Origin: Lysobacter alkalisoli
Lineage (GTDB): Bacteria; Pseudomonadota; Gammaproteobacteria; Xanthomonadales; Xanthomonadaceae
Reading direction: 5' to 3'
Length of the DNA: 64,000 nucleotides
Assembly: GCF_006547045.1 (NCBI RefSeq)
Contig: NZ_CP041242.1
Coordinates: 2,738,001 to 2,802,000, forward strand
Position numbers and translations under genes: made by a program. Shown in pieces: positions 10,015 through 19,788 of this stretch (position 1 is its first letter; the number at the start of each line of letters is the position of its first letter). The notes beneath the pieces are model-generated. The model made no database searches, had not been told where the DNA came from, and saw nothing but the letters and a program-made list of their open reading frames with translations.

Positions 10015-11442
10015 TCAATGCCCGCCGTCCAACGCCTTGAGCTCGCTGACCAGCGCGCTGGCCATCTCGGCGCCATCGCCGTACAGCATGCGGGTGTTGT
10101 CGGCGTAGAACAGCGCGTTCTCGATGCCGGCGAATCCCGTGCCCTTGCCGCGCTTGATGACGATGGTGTTCTTCGACCGGTTCACGTCGAGGATCGGCAT
10201 GCCGTAGATCGGACTGGCCGGGTCGGTCTTCGCGACCGGGTTGACCACGTCGTTGGCGCCGATCACCAGCGACACGTCGGTGTTGGGGAACTCAGGGTTG
10301 ATGTCGTCCATGTCGGCGATCAGGTCGTAGGGCACGCCGGCCTCGGCCAGCAGCACGTTCATGTGCCCCGGCATGCGTCCGGCAACCGGATGGATCGCGA
10401 ACTTCACCTTGACCCCGCGCTCGATCAGCTTCTGGGTCAGTTCCCAGATCTTGTGCTGCGCCTGCGCCACCGCCATGCCGTAGCCGGGCACGATCACCAC
10501 GCGCTCGGCGAAGGCCATCATCGCGGCGACGTCGCCGGCCTCGATCGGTTTCTGCGACCCGCTGATCTCCTGCGCCTGTCCACCACCGCCGAAGCTGCCG
10601 AACAGCACCCCGGAGATCGGCCGGTTCATCGCCTTGGCCATCAACCGGGTGAGCAGGATGCCGGCCGCGCCGACCATCATGCCGGCGATCACCAGCGCCT
10701 CGTTTTCGAGCACGTAGCCCTCGAACGCGACCGCCAGTCCGGTCAACGCGTTGTACAGCGAGATCACCACCGGCATGTCGGCGCCGCCGATGGGCAACGT
10801 CATCAGGATGCCGAGCGCGAGCGCGGTAGCGAAGAAGGCGATGATCCAGGTCGTCGACAGCGTCGCCACCGCGAGTACGCCGAACACCACCATCGCCAGC
10901 GCGACGGCGAGGTTGAACAATTGCTGGCCGGGGAACACCACCCGCTTGTCGAGGCGGCCATCAAGCTTGGCCCACGCGATGATCGAGCCCGACAGTGCCA
11001 CCGAACCGATCGCCGAGCCCAGTGCCGCCAGCACCAGGGTCACCGGCGAGGCATCCACGGCCAGCATCGCCAGCCCGGCCCCGGCCGGGAGCGCGGCCGC
11101 CACGCTGGCGAATTTCAGCAACTCCACCGCACCGATCGCCGCCGCCGAACCGCCGCCCATGCCGTTGTAGAGCGCGACCATCTGCGGCATGTCGGTGATC
11201 GCGACCCTCTTGCCCGACACCCACGCCAGCACCGTGCCCAGCACCAGCGCGGTGACGATCAGTCCGAGGTTGTGCAGATCCGGCAGCAGGAAGGTCGCCG
11301 CCGTCGCGATCAGCATGCCCCACCCGGCCCAGTGGATGCCGCTGCGCGCGGTCAACGGCGAAGCCATGCGCTGCAAGCCGAGCAGGAACAGGGTCGCGGC
11401 GACCAGGTAGCTGGTGGAAGCCAGCGCCACCTGCGCGCTCAT
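10015..11442 (-). CDS. pntB: NAD(P) transhydrogenase subunit beta
   Basis: Proton-translocating transhydrogenase, membrane domain II plus the NADP(H)-binding domain III, 475 aa (usual ~460-480). Many membrane helices in the first ~280 residues, then the Rossmann-like NADP domain with VPGYGMAVAQAQHKIWEL, HPVAGRMPGHMNVLLAEA, VIGANDVVNP and KRGKGTGFAGIEN. It couples H+ entry to hydride transfer from NADH to NADP+. Its start overlaps the pntA2 stop by ATGA, so the two are translationally coupled. Confidence 0.97.
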   Translation of the reverse strand: MSAQVALASTSYLVAATLFLLGLQRMASPLTARSGIHWAGWGMLIATAATFLLPDLHNLGLIVTALVLGTVLAWVSGKRVAITDMPQMVALYNGMGGGSAAAIGAVELLKFASVAAALPAGAGLAMLAVDASPVTLVLAALGSAIGSVALSGSIIAWAKLDGRLDKRVVFPGQQLFNLAVALAMVVFGVLAVATLSTTWIIAFFATALALGILMTLPIGGADMPVVISLYNALTGLAVAFEGYVLENEALVIAGMMVGAAGILLTRLMAKAMNRPISGVLFGSFGGGGQAQEISGSQKPIEAGDVAAMMAFAERVVIVPGYGMAVAQAQHKIWELTQKLIERGVKVKFAIHPVAGRMPGHMNVLLAEAGVPYDLIADMDDINPEFPNTDVSLVIGANDVVNPVAKTDPASPIYGMPILDVNRSKNTIVIKRGKGTGFAGIENALFYADNTRMLYGDGAEMASALVSELKALDGGH

Positions 11443-11756
11443 GCATCGCCTCCGTCAGCGGGCTTCCCGGCAGGCTTCCTGCTGGACTTGAACATCTCCA
11501 GCATCCGCTCAGTGACGACGTAGCCGCCGGCGGCGTTACCGGCGCCGAGCAGCACGGCGATGAAGCCGACCACCTTCTCCAGCGTCGTGTCGGCATGGCC
11601 GAGCACGATCATCGCACCCACCAGCACGATGCCGTGGATGAAGTTGGAGCCCGACATCAGCGGCGTGTGCAGGATCACCGGCACCCGCGAAATGATCACG
11701 TGGCCAGCGATCGCCGCCAGCATGAAGATGTACAGCATCATGAACGCCTGCGACAC
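11439..11756 (-). CDS. pntAB: NAD(P) transhydrogenase subunit alpha, part 2 (membrane)
   Basis: Short membrane subunit (105 aa) matching the C-terminal helices of E. coli PntA; many alphaproteobacteria and xanthomonads encode it separately. Three helices: MMLYIFMLAAIAGHVIISRV, NFIHGIVLVGAMIVLGHA, VVGFIAVLLGAGNAAGGYVV. GTG 11756 (VSQAF) is chosen because GGGAGG lies ~9 nt before it; ATG 11741 is an alternative. Its partner pntA is 1.6 kb upstream, beyond the sigma-factor operon, so it needs its own promoter. Confidence 0.9.
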   Translation of the reverse strand: MSQAFMMLYIFMLAAIAGHVIISRVPVILHTPLMSGSNFIHGIVLVGAMIVLGHADTTLEKVVGFIAVLLGAGNAAGGYVVTERMLEMFKSSRKPAGKPADGGDA

Positions 11757-11944
11757 GATTGCGCCTCCCGCCCTTCCCCGATGCAGTCCGTTCGCATCAT
11801 AACCGCCGATCGACTGCTCGCGTCCAGTGTCAACCCCGGGCGGGGTGACGCGTTCCCATGCCCGAACCCACCTGCGACCACCATGCCCACTACCACCGCA
11901 CCACTGCGATGCCGCGACTACTGCCTGTCCGGGAAGGAGGTCGT

Positions 11945-12520
11945 ATGCTGCAGGCCGTGAGCCATGGCGCCCCTGAAAACACGCTGGACAGCTCCGCCAA
12001 AGAGGATTCGCCGGCTTCGCTGGAGGCCTTCCTTGCCGGTATCGGCACGCGGGCGTTCCGCTTCGCTGAGGTCGGCCTGCGCCAGCGCGACGACGCCCTC
12101 GACGCGGTGCAGGACGCGATGATGAAGATGCTGGCCTACCAGGACCGGCCGGCATCGGAATGGACACCGCTGTTCTGGAGCATCCTTCGCCGCCGCATCA
12201 TCGACATGCAGCGACGACGCAGGTTCCGGCTGACCTGGCTGTCGGCCGAGCCGCAGCATGAGGACGGCGGGACGATCGAATGGGCCGACGACGGCCCCGA
12301 CCCGTCGCGCACCCATGACGGCCGCGAGGGCTACGCCCACCTGGCCGCGGCGCTGGGCGGGCTGCCGACGCGACAACGCGAGGCGTTCACGCTGCGGGTT
12401 CTGGAGGAACTGGACGTCGCTACCACTGCGAGGGCGATGGGCTGCAGCGAGGGCGCGGTGAAGACGCACCTGTCGCGTGCCCGCGAAGCACTGCAACGAA
12501 AACTGGAGGACTGGCGATGA
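11945..12520 (+). CDS. ECF-type RNA polymerase sigma factor
   Basis: 191 aa from ATG 11945, preceded by a strong AAGGAGG. Region 2 (DDALDAVQDAMMKMLAYQD, FWSILRRRIIDMQRRRR) and region 4 helix-turn-helix (LPTRQREAFTLRVLEELDVA, MGCSEGAVKTHLSRAREALQ) are both clear. First gene of a three-gene operon with a membrane protein that overlaps it (probable anti-sigma factor) and a DUF3106-like exported protein. Divergent from pntA2. Confidence 0.92.
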   Translation: MLQAVSHGAPENTLDSSAKEDSPASLEAFLAGIGTRAFRFAEVGLRQRDDALDAVQDAMMKMLAYQDRPASEWTPLFWSILRRRIIDMQRRRRFRLTWLSAEPQHEDGGTIEWADDGPDPSRTHDGREGYAHLAAALGGLPTRQREAFTLRVLEELDVATTARAMGCSEGAVKTHLSRAREALQRKLEDWR

Positions 12521-12918
12521 CTGCCAACCACGACAACGAGACCCGCTTCGACGCCGCGATGCGGCAATTGCACCGGGCATCCCTGGAGCAGTTGCCGCCT
12601 GCGACCGCGGCCCGCCTGCGCAGCGCGCGTCGCGACGCTTTGGCGTCACCGCGCCCGCGGCACGGCCTGGGCTGGAGCATGGCCAGCGCCACCGCGGCGG
12701 TGTTCGCGTTGGCCATCGGCGTGTTCTGGCTGCGTCCCGACGCCCCGGCGCCCAGCCCGGATGTCGCCATCACCGCTCCCGGTGGCGACAACGCCATCGC
12801 CGATGTCCTGCTGGCCGCCGAGATCGAGGCGCTGGTAGCCACCTATGACGAAGACCCCGACCTCTACCTGTGGCTGGCCGTCAACGATGACGCACTGCCG
12901 CCGATCCTGGAGCGCTGA
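12517..12918 (+). CDS. DUF3619-like membrane protein, probable anti-sigma factor
   Basis: 133 aa, overlapping the sigma gene by ATGA. A soluble N-terminal part (FDAAMRQLHRASLEQLPPATAARLRSARR), one membrane helix (WSMASATAAVFALAIGVFWL), then a short periplasmic tail ending DLYLWLAVNDDALPPILER. The layout (cytoplasmic binding segment, single helix) and coupling to the sigma factor suggest it restrains that sigma factor; this is inference from context. Confidence 0.75.
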   Translation: MTANHDNETRFDAAMRQLHRASLEQLPPATAARLRSARRDALASPRPRHGLGWSMASATAAVFALAIGVFWLRPDAPAPSPDVAITAPGGDNAIADVLLAAEIEALVATYDEDPDLYLWLAVNDDALPPILER

Positions 12919-12919
12919 C

Positions 12920-13378
12920 ATGTTTGCCGACCGCACCGCCGTAACCGCTCGCTCGCGGCTCCTCCAACGCTTTGCCGCCGGCAGCGCCCTGCTGGCCCTG
13001 GGCCTGTTCGCCGTGCCCGTGGCCGCCAGCGAGCCGGCCAGCCCGCCGCCCGCCTGGGAACAACTGAGCCCGGAACAGCAGGAACGGCTGATCGCGCCGA
13101 TCCGCGACCGCTGGAACGCGCAGCCGGAGGCACGCGAGGCGATGCTCGATCATGCCCGCCGCTGGCAGGAGCTGACCCCCGAGCAGCGCCGCAGGGCCAG
13201 CCACGGCCGCCACCGTTGGGAACACATGAACCCCGAGCAGCGCGAACAGGCGCGAGCCCTGTTCAAGTCGATGAAGGAACTGCCCCCCGAGCAGCGCAAG
13301 GCCCTGCGCGAGCAATGGCACTCAATGACGCCTGAACAGCGCCGGGAGTGGATCGAGAAACACAGCAAGGGAGATTGA
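12920..13378 (+). CDS. DUF3106-like exported protein
   Basis: 152 aa; ATG 12920 starts 2 nt after the upstream stop. Signal peptide (LLQRFAAGSALLALGLFAVPVAAS), then repeated short units built on L[ST]PEQ[RQ]: LSPEQQERL, LTPEQRRRA, MNPEQREQA, LPPEQRKAL, MTPEQRREW. This repeat is typical of DUF3106 proteins encoded beside this sigma/anti-sigma pair. Probably a periplasmic helical protein; function unknown. Confidence 0.8.
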   Translation: MFADRTAVTARSRLLQRFAAGSALLALGLFAVPVAASEPASPPPAWEQLSPEQQERLIAPIRDRWNAQPEAREAMLDHARRWQELTPEQRRRASHGRHRWEHMNPEQREQARALFKSMKELPPEQRKALREQWHSMTPEQRREWIEKHSKGD

Positions 13379-13405
13379 GGGCGATTCCCGGGCTGTGTCC
13401 GGGGA

Positions 13406-14536
13406 TCACGGCTGCCGCTCCGGCCAAACGGTCTTCGCCAGCAGTTCGTCGTCCCAGTCGAACGCGAGCACGCCGTCCTGCAGGAACAGGCTGGCGAAGT
13501 TGTAGAGGTTGCGTGCGTACATCTCGCTGGCATGCACCGCGCCGCTGCTGGCGAGGTCGAGCGGACCGGCAACGGCCACGCCATCGACATCGACGGTCTC
13601 ACCGGGCCGGGTCGCTTCGCAGTTGCCGCCGGTCTCGGCTGCAAGGTCGACGACCACGCTGCCGGGTTTCATCCCCGACACCATCGCCGTGCTGACAATC
13701 TTCGGCGCCGGTCGCCCCGGCACCGCCGCGGTGCAGACGATCACGTCGACGTTCTTCAGGTGCTCGCCAAGCCGGCGCTGCTGTTCGGCACGCTCTTCGT
13801 CGGTGAGCTGGCGCGCATAGCCGCCCTCGCCCGCAGCGCTGACGCCAAGGTCCAGGAACTTGCCGCCGAGCGATTCGATCTGCTCGCGTGTTTCCGGTCG
13901 CACGTCGAAACCTTCGACCTGGGCGCCGAGCCGCCTCGCAGTCGCGATGGCCTGCAGGCCGGCGACGCCGGCGCCGATCACCAGCACCTTCGATGGCCGG
14001 ATCGTACCGGCGGCAGTGGTCAGCATCGGAAAGAAGCGTGGCGCCAGCTGGGCGGCGATCAGCGCTGCCTTGTAACCGGCCATGCCGGCCTGCGAGCTGA
14101 GCACGTCCATCGCCTGCGCGCGGGTGGTGCGCGGCAGGCGTTCGAGCGGGAAGGCGACGATGCCACGCGACTGCAGCGCCTCGGCACGGGCCGGGTCGGC
14201 CTGCGGCGCAAGCAGGCCGACCAGGGTCGCCCCCTCACGCATGCGGGCGATGGCGTCATCGGCGGGTGGCTGCACGCACAGCAGCACGTCGACACCGGCC
14301 AGCACCGCGTCTGCGGTATCGGCCAGTTCGGCACCGGCCTGGGCGTAGGCTTCATCGGTAAAGGCCGAACGCAACCCGGCGCCGCGCTCGATCTGCACCC
14401 GCACACCCGCGGCCACCAGCTTGCGGCAGGTCTCCGGGGTCATCGCCACCCGGCGCTCGCCCTCGGCGTGTTCGCGGACCACGCCCACGATCGCCTTGCC
14501 GGATGCCGTCGTTTCCGCCGCCGTCTCTGCCGCCAT
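13406..14536 (-). CDS. pntA: NAD(P) transhydrogenase subunit alpha, part 1
   Basis: Soluble NAD(H)-binding domain I, 376 aa. Alanine dehydrogenase/PNT signature: GVVREHAEGERRVAMTPETC at the N-terminus, then VLVIGAGVAGLQAIATARRL (Rossmann), and the C-terminal VHASEMYARNLYNFASLFLQ. It hands hydride from NADH to the PntB NADP site. Unusually, the next genes downstream on its strand, pntA2-pntB, are separated from it by three oppositely oriented genes (11945-13378). Confidence 0.95.
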   Translation of the reverse strand: MAAETAAETTASGKAIVGVVREHAEGERRVAMTPETCRKLVAAGVRVQIERGAGLRSAFTDEAYAQAGAELADTADAVLAGVDVLLCVQPPADDAIARMREGATLVGLLAPQADPARAEALQSRGIVAFPLERLPRTTRAQAMDVLSSQAGMAGYKAALIAAQLAPRFFPMLTTAAGTIRPSKVLVIGAGVAGLQAIATARRLGAQVEGFDVRPETREQIESLGGKFLDLGVSAAGEGGYARQLTDEERAEQQRRLGEHLKNVDVIVCTAAVPGRPAPKIVSTAMVSGMKPGSVVVDLAAETGGNCEATRPGETVDVDGVAVAGPLDLASSGAVHASEMYARNLYNFASLFLQDGVLAFDWDDELLAKTVWPERQP

Positions 14537-14620
14537 GTCGGACCTCCCCGCAGGGGGGCGCCTGTCGCCCCGTTCAGCGCGATCCTAGCAAGGGAGTCGC
14601 CGGAAATGGCCGGCAGCCGC

Positions 14621-16836
14621 TCAGTCGGCGGCCGCGGCGCTGTCCAGGCGCTCGCGCACGCGCCGCATCGCCTCGTCGAAAGCCGAGCGCTCGGAGCCGA
14701 CCACCAGACGGCCGTCCTTGTGCATCAGCGCCAGCTCTTCGGCCGAAGCGACCAGCACGCGCAGGCCACGACGGTTGACCAGCAGGAAGCGCGAGGTCAT
14801 CGGGCTGATCCAGGCAACCTTGGCAGCGACGATCTCGCCGTGCACGTCGGTCACGCGCATCCAGTCGCCGATCTCCAGGGCACGCATGCGTTCGGTGATC
14901 TCCGGGTCGTGACCGATGGTGGCGGTACCGCCGGCCAGCCACAGCTTGTGTTCTTCGCTGGATTCGACGGTCTCACCGGCCGCCAGCGGCCGGGCAGTCT
15001 GCGCGCGGCGCGGCCCATCAGGGGTGGCCAGTGCCCGCACCAACCCGGCCAGGCCGTGCCGGGCGGCACTGTCGTCGAGGCCGGAGCTGGCCAGGCAGCG
15101 CAGCACCAGCGGCTCGATCTCGAGCAAATGGTCGGCCAGTTCGCGGCCGCGGTTCTCGGCTGCCAGCCGGTCGGCCTTGAGCAGCGCATCGCCCAGGGCC
15201 AGCGCCTCCTCGCGCCGTGCCGGATCCTCATCGCGCAGCAGGGTCTGGACCATATGATGCCGCCACGGCATGGCCAGGAAGTCGGCCACGGCCTGGGTCA
15301 AGCGGACCTTGCGCAGGCGCTCCATCAGCGCTTCGTCGGCGGTTTCGCGGGCCTGGTCCAGGCGTTCGCGCCCGAGCGTGGCCTTGACCAGCCGCTCTTC
15401 CTGCAGCGCACTGCGGCGACGCTGCTGGCCCAGCAGGGCGTCGAGCTCGGCATGGGCCAGCTCGAACACCGCGATGTCCTCGTTGTATTCGGCCACCACC
15501 CGCTGCGACGCGGCGGCAGCACGGTCGAGCAGTTCGCGTTCCTGCGGGGTACTGGCCTGGTTGCCCTCGCAGGCCTCGGTGATCGCGTCCAGCAGCTTGC
15601 GGGCCGGGTGCTCGCGCTGCACGAACAGGCCGTCGTCGGTCAGCGCGACCTTGACGTAGGGCAACACCAGTCGTCCGTACAGGCGGCGCGCACGGTCCTG
15701 CAACGAACTGGTGCGGAACAACGAATCGAACAAAAGCGCGACCAGGTCGATCGCATCTTCCTCCTCGTCGCTGAAACGGGTCTGCTCGGGATCGACACCG
15801 ATCCGGCGCGCGCCCTCGCTCAGGTGGTCGCGGATCGCCGAACCCAGCCGCCCCGGACCGGCCAGCGCACGGGCAAAGGCGTCCGGCGGCTCGGACTGCA
15901 GCAGACTGACCACACTGAGCATCTCGTCCACGCGCAGTTCGCGCCGGGGGCGGTGGTCATCCCCGGTGCCGCATCCGCGGCAGCAGCTCTTGGCTGCGGC
16001 GTGCCCAGCCCGCCTTCACGCCACATCCGCAGGATCGCGCGCAGATCGGCCATGTCCTGGCCGGGAAGCGACATCCCGGGCGAACCGCCGGTGCTCATCC
16101 CTACTCCCATCTGTTCCATGAATCCCTGCATTGCCTCCATGCCCATGGCCGCTCCCCGGTAGGGAACGGCCTCGACGGTGTCATGCCGGTAGCCGTGCTG
16201 TACCGGAGCGTGTTGTGCTGGAGCGTGACCTGGAGCGGCCATGCCGTGGTGGCCGTAGCCCGTCGCCGACAGCAGCGCATTGACCCTGCCGTACAGGTCG
16301 CCCAGCCGGCGCACCAGCTCGCCTTCGTAGTAGCGGAACAACAGTTCGCGCACGTGTCGGGTCGGTTCGGTTTCGCGGAAGGATTCCACCAGCGCCGCAA
16401 CCAGCCGCTCGGGGGCGATCGGATTGGGCGCATCCGGCAACCCGAGCATCTCGGTCATCATCAGCAGGCGTTGGCGCATCACCTGCAATGGTTCGGCGAA
16501 GCGTCCTTCCAGCGACTCGACCAGGCGCTGGCCCTCGAGGTGGAACTCCAGGTGGTTCTCCTCGACCAGGCCCAGCGGCAGGTCGCCGCGCGTGCGCATG
16601 CGCAGACCACGCAGATCATCGAACCCCTTGGCCAGCTGCTGGCGATAGCGCATCACCAGGCTCGCCGCCTGCTGGCGCAACATGCGCAGCGACGTCAGAT
16701 CCTCGAAATGGTCGGGACCGACATCCCCGGCCTGGAGGGCGGCCGAAAGGGATTGTTCGATGCCGGGGTACAGGGCATCGGGCACGCCGCCGAGCTGCTC
16801 GACCGCCTGCCGCTTGATTTCCTCGAGTACGCGCAT
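14621..16836 (-). pseudogene. DUF1631 family protein, frameshifted
   Basis: Large cytoplasmic protein of unknown function (~738 aa when repaired), typical of xanthomonads and pseudomonads. The N-terminal part reads from ATG 16836 (MRVLEEIKRQAVEQLGG, with GAGG 7 nt upstream; ATG 16878 is an alternative) to a run of five C on the coding strand (15950-15946). Adding one C there joins APGMTTAP to RRELRVDEMLSVVSLLQSEP and restores the C-terminal ~440 residues ending at 14621. Either a sequencing slip in a homopolymer or a true inactivating -1 shift. Confidence 0.85.
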
Positions 16837-17025
16837 CGGTTCGCCTCGCGACGAATGCGCTGGAGTGAGTACACTCATCCCCTGTCCCCCAACATTGACC
16901 GGCCGGACCTTTAGGCCAATGCCCCGGCGATACGACCGGTGACGCATAGCGCCCATTCCCGGCACTGGAAGCAGCATAGTGGCAAGATGAGTCACTTCGC
17001 TTTCGATCTTCACGAACTGTGACTG

Positions 17026-17637
17026 ATGTCGCCCATTGATCCGATAGCCGGCGCCGCGCCCGGCGCCCAAGACCCCCTCCACCCGCTCGACAGCCGCCGC
17101 TCGGTCCCGGCCCGGCAACTGGGCGAACCCGGCCCGAACGAGGCCACCCTGCTGCGCATGCTGCGCTCGGCCTGCCGTGTCCCCGACCACGGCAAGCGGG
17201 TGCCGTGGCGATTCCTCACGATTCGCGGCGACGCCCGCCATGCGCTCGGCGAGCGGCTGGCGGCCCTGACCCGCGAGCGCGACGCCAGCGCCGGGGACGC
17301 GGCCATCGAGAAGGACCGCATGCGCTTCTCGCACGCGCCGCTGGTGGTCGCGGTGGTCGCCCGGCTCGGCGCCGACGAGAAGATTCCGGAACAGGAGCGC
17401 CTGCTGTCGGCCGGCTGCGTCTGCTTCGCCCTGCTGCAGGCCGCCCAGGCGGTGGGCTTCGGGGCGACCTGGCTGACCGGCTGGCCGGCCTACGACGCCA
17501 CCGTGAAGGACTGGCTCGGGCTGTCGGCCGAAGAGCGCATCGTCGGCTTCATCCATATCGGCACACCGCGGATGCAGGCACCCGAACGTGAGCGCCCGGA
17601 CCCGACCGCGTTGCACGAGGAGTGGCAGCCATCGTGA
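17026..17637 (+). CDS. Nitroreductase-family protein (YdjA-like)
   Basis: 203 aa FMN-dependent oxidoreductase of the short nitroreductase type. Visible signatures: LDSRRSVPARQLGEPGP near the N-terminus (phosphate contact), SACRVPDHGKRVPWRFLTI, and AGCVCFALLQAAQAVGFGATWLTGWPAY. Substrate unknown. The stop overlaps the GTG start of the exonuclease gene (GTGA at 17634-17637), so the two are probably co-transcribed. Confidence 0.9.
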   Translation: MSPIDPIAGAAPGAQDPLHPLDSRRSVPARQLGEPGPNEATLLRMLRSACRVPDHGKRVPWRFLTIRGDARHALGERLAALTRERDASAGDAAIEKDRMRFSHAPLVVAVVARLGADEKIPEQERLLSAGCVCFALLQAAQAVGFGATWLTGWPAYDATVKDWLGLSAEERIVGFIHIGTPRMQAPERERPDPTALHEEWQPS

Positions 17638-18553
17638 GCACTGCACCCGCTCGACCCGCGCTCTACCTGGTCGATGCCAGCCTGTACGTGTTCCGCGCCT
17701 GGCATTCGATGCCGGACGAGTTCAGCGATGCCGACGGATGGCCGACCAACGCCGTGCACGGCTTCGCCCGCTTCCTCGCCGAACTGCTCGAACGCACCCG
17801 CCCCGGCACATCGCGGTCGCCTTCGACGAAGCGCTCGACTCCTGCTTCCGCAACGCGATCTACCCGGCCTACAAGGCCAATCGCGAGCCCGCACCGGAAG
17901 CACTCAAACGCCAGTTCGCGCACTGCAGGTCGCTGTGCGTGGCACTCGGACTGGACGTGCTCTCGCATACCGAATACGAAGCCGACGACCTGATCGGCTC
18001 CGCCGTACATGCGGCCCGACCTCACGGCTTCCGCTCGGTGATCGTGTCGGCCGACAAGGACCTCTCGCAGCTGCTGCACGACGGCGACGAGCAGTGGGAC
18101 TACGCCCGCAACCTGCGCTGGGGCGCGGACGGGGTGCCGGCGCGGCATGGCGTGGAGGCACGCCAGATCGCCGACTACCTCGCCCTGACCGGCGACAGCA
18201 TCGACAACATTCCCGGCGTACCCGGCATCGGCGCCAAGACCGCGGCCGCCCTGCTCAACCATTTCGGCACCCTCGATGCCTTGCTGGAACGCATCGAAGA
18301 AGTGCCGTTCCTGCGCATCCGCGGTGCCGCCAGCACCGCGAAGAAGCTGCGCGAACACCACCAACAGGCCCTGTTGTGCCGGCGCCTGACCACGATCGCG
18401 CTCGATGCGCCGATCGACGGCGCGCGCCCCCACTTCGCCCGCGGCAATGGCGATCGCGAGGCCCTGCTGGCGCTCTGCGAGGCCCTGCGTTTCGGTCCGA
18501 TGACCCGGCGCCGGCTGCACGAGGCAGCGGGGCTGGAATTCATCGCCTCCTGA
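17634..18553 (+). pseudogene. 5'-3' exonuclease (Xni/ExoIX-like), frameshifted
   Basis: Homologue of the 5'-3' exonuclease domain of DNA polymerase I / ExoIX. The N-terminal part PALYLVDASLYVFRAWHSMP reads in one frame to CCCC at 17801-17804. One extra C there restores RPRHIAVAFDEALDSCFRN and the rest: YEADDLIGS, VIVSADKDLSQLL (metal-binding acidic residues), then the H3TH motif GDSIDNIPGVPGIGAKTAAALL. Repaired length ~306 aa, normal for the family. GTG 17634 has AGGAG about 11 nt upstream; GTG 17622 is also possible. The catalytic Asp residues are intact, which favours a sequence error over decay. Confidence 0.85.
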
Positions 18554-18614
18554 AACGGCGATGTCCTGAAACGGCGGAGGCGCCCTGAAACAGCCGTCGC
18601 GGTACCATCGGCGC

Positions 18615-19181
18615 ATGGATACCGCCACTGACGACAGCATCTCCGAACAGACCGAAACCCTCTACGAAGGCCAATGGCTGCGGCTGAGCCGTCGCGGCAA
18701 GTGGGAATTCGCCGAACGCACCCACGGCAACGGCATGGCGGTGATCATCATCGCCGTCACCCCCGACGACAAGGTCGTGTTCGTGGACCAGTACCGCACC
18801 CCGCTGGGCGCGCGCACGATCGAGATGCCGGCCGGACTGGTCGGCGACGACCATGCCGACGACACCCTGGCCTCGGCCGCAAAGCGCGAGCTGATCGAGG
18901 AAACCGGCTGGGAAGCGGCCCAGGTCGACGTGCTGCTGGTCGGCCCGACCTCCTCGGGCATGAGCAGCGAACGTATCGCCTTCGTCCGCGCCCGCAACCT
19001 GACCCGCATCGGCCCCGGCGGCGGCGTCGACGACGAGGACATCGTCGTCCACGAGATTCCCCGCGACGAGGCCCCCGCCTGGCTGATGCGCAAGCAGGCC
19101 GAAGGCTACGAGCTCGACCTCAAGCTCTGGGCCGGGCTGTGGATGATCGATCGCAATCCAGATGGTTCGGAAGCGAGGTAG
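18615..19181 (+). CDS. NUDIX hydrolase (ADP-ribose pyrophosphatase type)
   Basis: 188 aa. The Nudix box is visible around AKRELIEETGWEA (REUxEExGU core), though the upstream Glu of the consensus is Asp here (GDDHADDTLASAAKREL). Upstream VVFVDQYRTPLGARTIEMPAGLV is the typical ADP-ribose pyrophosphatase segment. It likely cleaves ADP-ribose or a similar nucleoside diphosphate derivative. The next gene starts directly after its stop. Confidence 0.9.
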   Translation: MDTATDDSISEQTETLYEGQWLRLSRRGKWEFAERTHGNGMAVIIIAVTPDDKVVFVDQYRTPLGARTIEMPAGLVGDDHADDTLASAAKRELIEETGWEAAQVDVLLVGPTSSGMSSERIAFVRARNLTRIGPGGGVDDEDIVVHEIPRDEAPAWLMRKQAEGYELDLKLWAGLWMIDRNPDGSEAR

Positions 19182-19607
19182 ATGAAATACCCGGCCCTGG
19201 CTCTCCTTGGAATCATCCTGTGCATCGCCCAGGCCCTGGCAGCCTTCTACACGCTCGGGGAAAGCCCGTCGTCCGCATGCCTGTCGTGCTCCATTGAAGC
19301 CGAAGTTTCGGAGTACAGCCTGTTTGCATGGACCACCGCGCTGATCGTTTTCCTTGCGTGCAGGCGGCTGGCCAGCGGGCGGGACACGCTCCTGCTGGCA
19401 TTGGCCTTCGTGCCCACCTGCCTCCTGGTGAACCACGCCATCTTCGTTTCAAGGGTTGCTTCATGGAGCACGTTCACACTCGCCGACGCGCTGGCCGTAA
19501 CGATTTCCCTCTCTTACCTCTCGATCGCCATCGCCACAGCCGTGTTCACGCTGGCTGCCGGCTTCATCGTGGCCCGCACCCGCCCCGACAATGAACCCAT
19601 GTCCTGA
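19182..19607 (+). CDS. Four-helix membrane protein, unknown
   Basis: 141 aa. Hydrophobic segments YPALALLGIILCIAQALAAF, SLFAWTTALIVFLAC, TLLLALAFVPTCLLVNHAIF and LSIAIATAVFTLAAGFIVAR. A CLSC motif lies in the first loop. It starts immediately after the NUDIX stop, so probably co-transcribed. No family recognised. Confidence 0.65.
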   Translation: MKYPALALLGIILCIAQALAAFYTLGESPSSACLSCSIEAEVSEYSLFAWTTALIVFLACRRLASGRDTLLLALAFVPTCLLVNHAIFVSRVASWSTFTLADALAVTISLSYLSIAIATAVFTLAAGFIVARTRPDNEPMS

Positions 19608-19788
19608 GGCAGGCACCCGAACGCCGGGCATCTGAAGGCCGCGCGGCAAAACTCCACCAATGACCGCGCTCCCTGCCGGGCAGCACCTTGTCGATGGCGA
19701 ACGGGGCGGCAGGTGGAATCGAGACCGGCCCGGCGACAAGGCGCTTGGTCCGCACCGTGTCGCCGAACTGTCCCGGGCGACGGCCAGA

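Noticed and set aside
13383..13407. Hairpin between convergent DUF3106 and pntA genes as a bidirectional terminator
   Set aside because: Nine-bp stem with one wobble and a 7-nt loop, but no T run on either side.
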